From assembly GCF_900604935.1 (NCBI RefSeq), contig NZ_UWPC01000014.1, positions 1 to 34,862 on the forward strand: DNA of 34,862 nucleotides. Direction: 5' to 3'. The translations under genes and the position numbers were made by a program. This DNA comes from Vaginisenegalia massiliensis (GTDB lineage: Bacteria > Bacillota > Bacilli > Lactobacillales > Aerococcaceae). The notes under the pieces are model-generated. The model saw only the letters and a list, made by a program, of their open reading frames with translations. It had not been told where the DNA came from and searched no databases. Positions 32,713-34,862 of this stretch are shown here, piece by piece (position 1 is the first letter of the stretch; the number at the start of each line of letters is the position of its first letter).

Positions 32713-34359
32713 ATGAAAATACTTATCATTGGTGGAGTCGCCGGCGGAGCTACCGTGGCTACTCGCCTACGCCGTTTAAACGAAAAAGACGAAATTATCG
32801 TAGTCGAACAAGGAGACTACATTTCCTTTGCTAACTGCGGATTACCTTACCATATTGGCGGTAGCATTGCTGAACGACAGAAACTTTTGCTACAAACCGC
32901 CCCGGGTATGAAAGCAAAATATAACCTCGACATCCGCCTTCAATCCCGGGTGGAGAGTATTGATCCCCATGGCCACACCGTTGTCATTCGTGACCTTGTC
33001 AAGAACCAAGACTATCAAGAAAACTTTGATAAATTGATTATTTCCACAGGTGCTAAAGCTATCATCCCGCCGATTCCGGGCATCGAACAGGCACAGAACC
33101 TCTTTACCTTACGCAATGTTCCTGATATGGATGCGATTAAAGCCTACTTGACTAAGAATGAGGTTAAACGCGTGGCCGTGATTGGTGGCGGCTTTATCGG
33201 TTTAGAAATGGTCGAAAACTTGACTGAGTTAGGTCTGCAAGTCGATTTAGTCGAAATGGCTCCTCAGGTCATGCCCAATCTCGATTTTGAAATGGCTCAA
33301 GAAATACATGCTCATTTACAACAACAAGGGGTTGGCTTGCACCTTCACGACGGCCTAAACCGCATCGAACAAGACGGGCATCTCCTTCATTTAAATTCTG
33401 GTACAAAGCTAGCGACTGACTTGATTATCCTTTCCATTGGCGTCCTTCCTGAAAGTACTCTAGCCAAAGAAGCTGGGCTAGAATTAGGCGTCAAAGGTGC
33501 CATCAAAGTCGACAGCAACTTCCAGACAAGCGCCCAAGACATCTATGCAATTGGCGATGTAATTGAAGTCCCTTCATCCATCGACGGTCAAGCTAGTCAT
33601 ATTCCCTTGGCTTGGCCAGCCAACCGCCAAGCTCGTCTTCTAGCCGATCACCTTAATGGTCTTCCGATTAAGCATCCCGGTAGTTTAGGCACTTCTATTG
33701 CCAAAATTTTCTCACTAAGCGTCGCTTCGACTGGCCTAAATGAACGTCAGTTACAAGATCGTCACATTCCTTATCACGTTATCCATACTCATCCAAGTTC
33801 TCATGCTGGTTATTACCCTGGAGCTAGCCCCATGCATCTGAAGCTGATCTTCGGTCAAGACGGTCGAATTCTAGGTGCTCAAGCTGTCGGCAGCCAAGGA
33901 GTTGACAAGCGGATTGATATTCTGGCAACAGCCATTCACTTTGGTGCAAAAGCCCCTGAATTAGCTGGCATCGAAGTGGCCTATGCCCCTCCATATGCCA
34001 GCGCCAAAGATCCAGTCAATCATCTAGGTTACATCGCCGATAACCTACTCCATCATCGAGTTGAAACCATTCAATGGCATGAAGTCGATTCCCTTCTTGA
34101 ACAAGGCGCTTTCTTCTTGGATGTTCGCGAAGAAAGCGAATTAGCCAATGGGCATTTAGCCAAATTCTATCAAATACCTTTAGGGCAGTTACGTCAGCGC
34201 TTAGCTGAGCTTCCATCCGATCAACCAATCTATGTCTATTGCCAAGTTGGTTTACGAGGCTATCAAGCTAGCCGGATTCTGACGGCCTATGGCTTCACTG
34301 TCAAAAATCTTGACGGCGGCTACAAAACCTATCGTGCAGCCTCATTCAAACAAATATAA
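32713..34359 (+). CDS. CoA-disulfide reductase with C-terminal rhodanese domain
   Basis: A 548-aa FAD/NAD(P)H enzyme. The N-terminal FAD loop is IIGGVAGGATVATRLRR; Cys42 in SFANCGLPY is the single redox cysteine of CoA-disulfide reductases and related NADH oxidases. The NAD(P)H loop is VAVIGGGFIGLEM (about 158-170), and TSAQDIYAIGDV closes the FAD site. From about residue 455 a rhodanese domain carries Cys510 in the CQVGLRG loop. Such fusions reduce CoA persulfide/polysulfide or coenzyme A disulfide and help against sulfide and oxidative stress. GAGACAAT-type ribosome binding site (AAGGAG) before the ATG. Confidence 0.93.
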   Translation: MKILIIGGVAGGATVATRLRRLNEKDEIIVVEQGDYISFANCGLPYHIGGSIAERQKLLLQTAPGMKAKYNLDIRLQSRVESIDPHGHTVVIRDLVKNQDYQENFDKLIISTGAKAIIPPIPGIEQAQNLFTLRNVPDMDAIKAYLTKNEVKRVAVIGGGFIGLEMVENLTELGLQVDLVEMAPQVMPNLDFEMAQEIHAHLQQQGVGLHLHDGLNRIEQDGHLLHLNSGTKLATDLIILSIGVLPESTLAKEAGLELGVKGAIKVDSNFQTSAQDIYAIGDVIEVPSSIDGQASHIPLAWPANRQARLLADHLNGLPIKHPGSLGTSIAKIFSLSVASTGLNERQLQDRHIPYHVIHTHPSSHAGYYPGASPMHLKLIFGQDGRILGAQAVGSQGVDKRIDILATAIHFGAKAPELAGIEVAYAPPYASAKDPVNHLGYIADNLLHHRVETIQWHEVDSLLEQGAFFLDVREESELANGHLAKFYQIPLGQLRQRLAELPSDQPIYVYCQVGLRGYQASRILTAYGFTVKNLDGGYKTYRAASFKQI

Positions 34360-34373
34360 AAAGGAGTGATTCT

Positions 34374-34643
34374 TTGAAAGCCTCAGCTGAACAAAAACAA
34401 AAAATCCTCAACCGTTTAAAACGGTCCGAAGGCCAAATCCGTGGTGTGCAAAAAATGATTGAAGAAGATCAAGAATGTCTCGCTATTGTCACCCAACTCA
34501 GTGCCATCCGTTCAAGTATCGACCGGATTATGGGCGTGATAGTCGCGGAAAATTTGAAATCCTGTCTAGAAAATCCTGATCAAGATGCCAGCCAACAGAC
34601 TGAAAAAATCGAACAAGCCTTAAACCTCATCATCAAAAAATAA
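34374..34643 (+). CDS. CstR-like persulfide-sensing repressor (CsoR/DUF156 family)
   Basis: An 89-aa all-helical repressor beginning the domain at ILNRLKRSEGQIRGVQKMI. Metal-sensing CsoR proteins use Cys-His-Cys; here the equivalent positions are Cys35, Asn60 and Cys64, so copper binding is unlikely and two cysteines remain, as in CstR, which forms persulfide or polysulfide links. It probably represses its own operon through the operator at 32658 and is released by reactive sulfur species. It starts 15 bp after the reductase stop behind AAGGAGTG. TTG start (34374). Confidence 0.88.
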   Translation: MKASAEQKQKILNRLKRSEGQIRGVQKMIEEDQECLAIVTQLSAIRSSIDRIMGVIVAENLKSCLENPDQDASQQTEKIEQALNLIIKK

Positions 34644-34654
34644 TCAGTAAATAT

Positions 34655-34731
34655 CCACCAGCGTAGCTGGTGGCTTTACGGTCAGCCCTAGAAGGGCTTG
34701 TTACTGCGAGCCCCTTAAAGGGGCTTTTTTT
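34655..34731. repeat. Three consecutive hairpins, probable end of an IS200/IS605-type element
   Basis: Perfect stems at 34655-34662/34666-34673, 34684-34689/34693-34698 and 34709-34716/34718-34725. The last is followed by seven T and may also end the CstR operon. Single-strand transposases of the IS200/IS605 family recognise hairpins near their element ends, and the tnpA fragment next door supports this reading. Confidence 0.6.
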
Positions 34732-34761
34732 AATGGACTGCCAACCGCAAACTCCCTTTAC

Positions 34762-34862
34762 CTATTTTGCAAAGGGATCAATATACTCTTTTTTACTTAT
34801 ACTATCACTCAGTCTATCTTCTATTTCTTGATCACGAATATACTTTTCGATCATCTTCTGAT
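34762..34862 (-). CDS. tnpA: IS200/IS605-family transposase TnpA, C-terminal fragment
   Basis: A minus-strand frame enters from the right edge and stops at 34762-34764. The 32 visible residues (QKMIEKYIRDQEIEDRLSDS, then ISKKEYIDPFAK) have the look of the C-terminus of Y1 transposases of the IS200 type: a KYIRxQ helix and a KEYxDPF end. The catalytic tyrosine and HUH motif would lie outside the window, so completeness cannot be judged. The three hairpins downstream fit the element's right end. Confidence 0.7.
   Translation of the reverse strand, partial: QKMIEKYIRDQEIEDRLSDSISKKEYIDPFAK

Overview
The window looks like a low-GC Gram-positive chromosome of the order Lactobacillales. The pointers are lactose-family PTS genes, AGGAGG-type ribosome binding sites, a YSIRK-like signal peptide with an LPATG sortase signal, and a CstR/CoA-disulfide reductase locus. 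An Aerococcaceae-type host is my guess; the sequence does not prove it. An 18.0 kb copy of the conjugative transposon Tn916 with tet(M) splits this chromosome at about 12,890-30,924.

Bases 1-7,816 (minus strand) form one compact operon, read from right to left: GH1 6-phospho-beta-glycosidase, murQ, PTS EIIA, an unknown three-helix membrane protein, EIIB, EIIC, mupG (6-phospho-N-acetylmuramidase), a BadF/BcrA-type sugar kinase and an RpiR-type regulator. Together they can import and phosphorylate a peptidoglycan-derived disaccharide, split it, remove the lactyl ether from MurNAc-6-P and rephosphorylate the released GlcNAc. The transporter is of the lactose/cellobiose class, unlike the MurP-type EIIBC usually found with murQ and mupG.

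Bases 7,817-11,070 hold two convergent cation/proton antiporter genes. They share a hairpin terminator, and a degenerate copy of that hairpin lies at the 5' side of the first gene. The second antiporter gene has a 5' leader that fits the crcB fluoride riboswitch, with a terminator expression platform. Small housekeeping-type genes follow: an ElaA-like acetyltransferase, a DUF1801/YdhG protein and a PP2C-like phosphatase.

The Tn916 segment has the full canonical order: orf24, orf23, orf22, orf21 (coupling ATPase), oriT, orf20 (relaxase), orf19, orf18 (ardA), orf17, orf16 (VirB4-like ATPase), orf15, orf14 (wall hydrolase), orf13, the tet(M) leader, tet(M), orf6, orf9 (minus), orf7, orf8, xis, int. 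No reading frame is broken and the length is within a few bases of the published 18,032 bp, so it is probably functional. It sits in the AT-rich U-tract of the terminator of an LPXTG M28 aminopeptidase gene and just upstream of the PP2C-like gene's promoter.

To the right of the element are the wall-anchored M28 aminopeptidase (minus) and a divergent operon: CoA-disulfide reductase with a rhodanese domain, plus a CstR-like persulfide sensor. A CsoR/CstR-type operator lies inside that operon's near-consensus promoter. The window ends in three hairpins and the last 32 codons of an IS200/IS605-like tnpA, which marks the edge of an insertion sequence.
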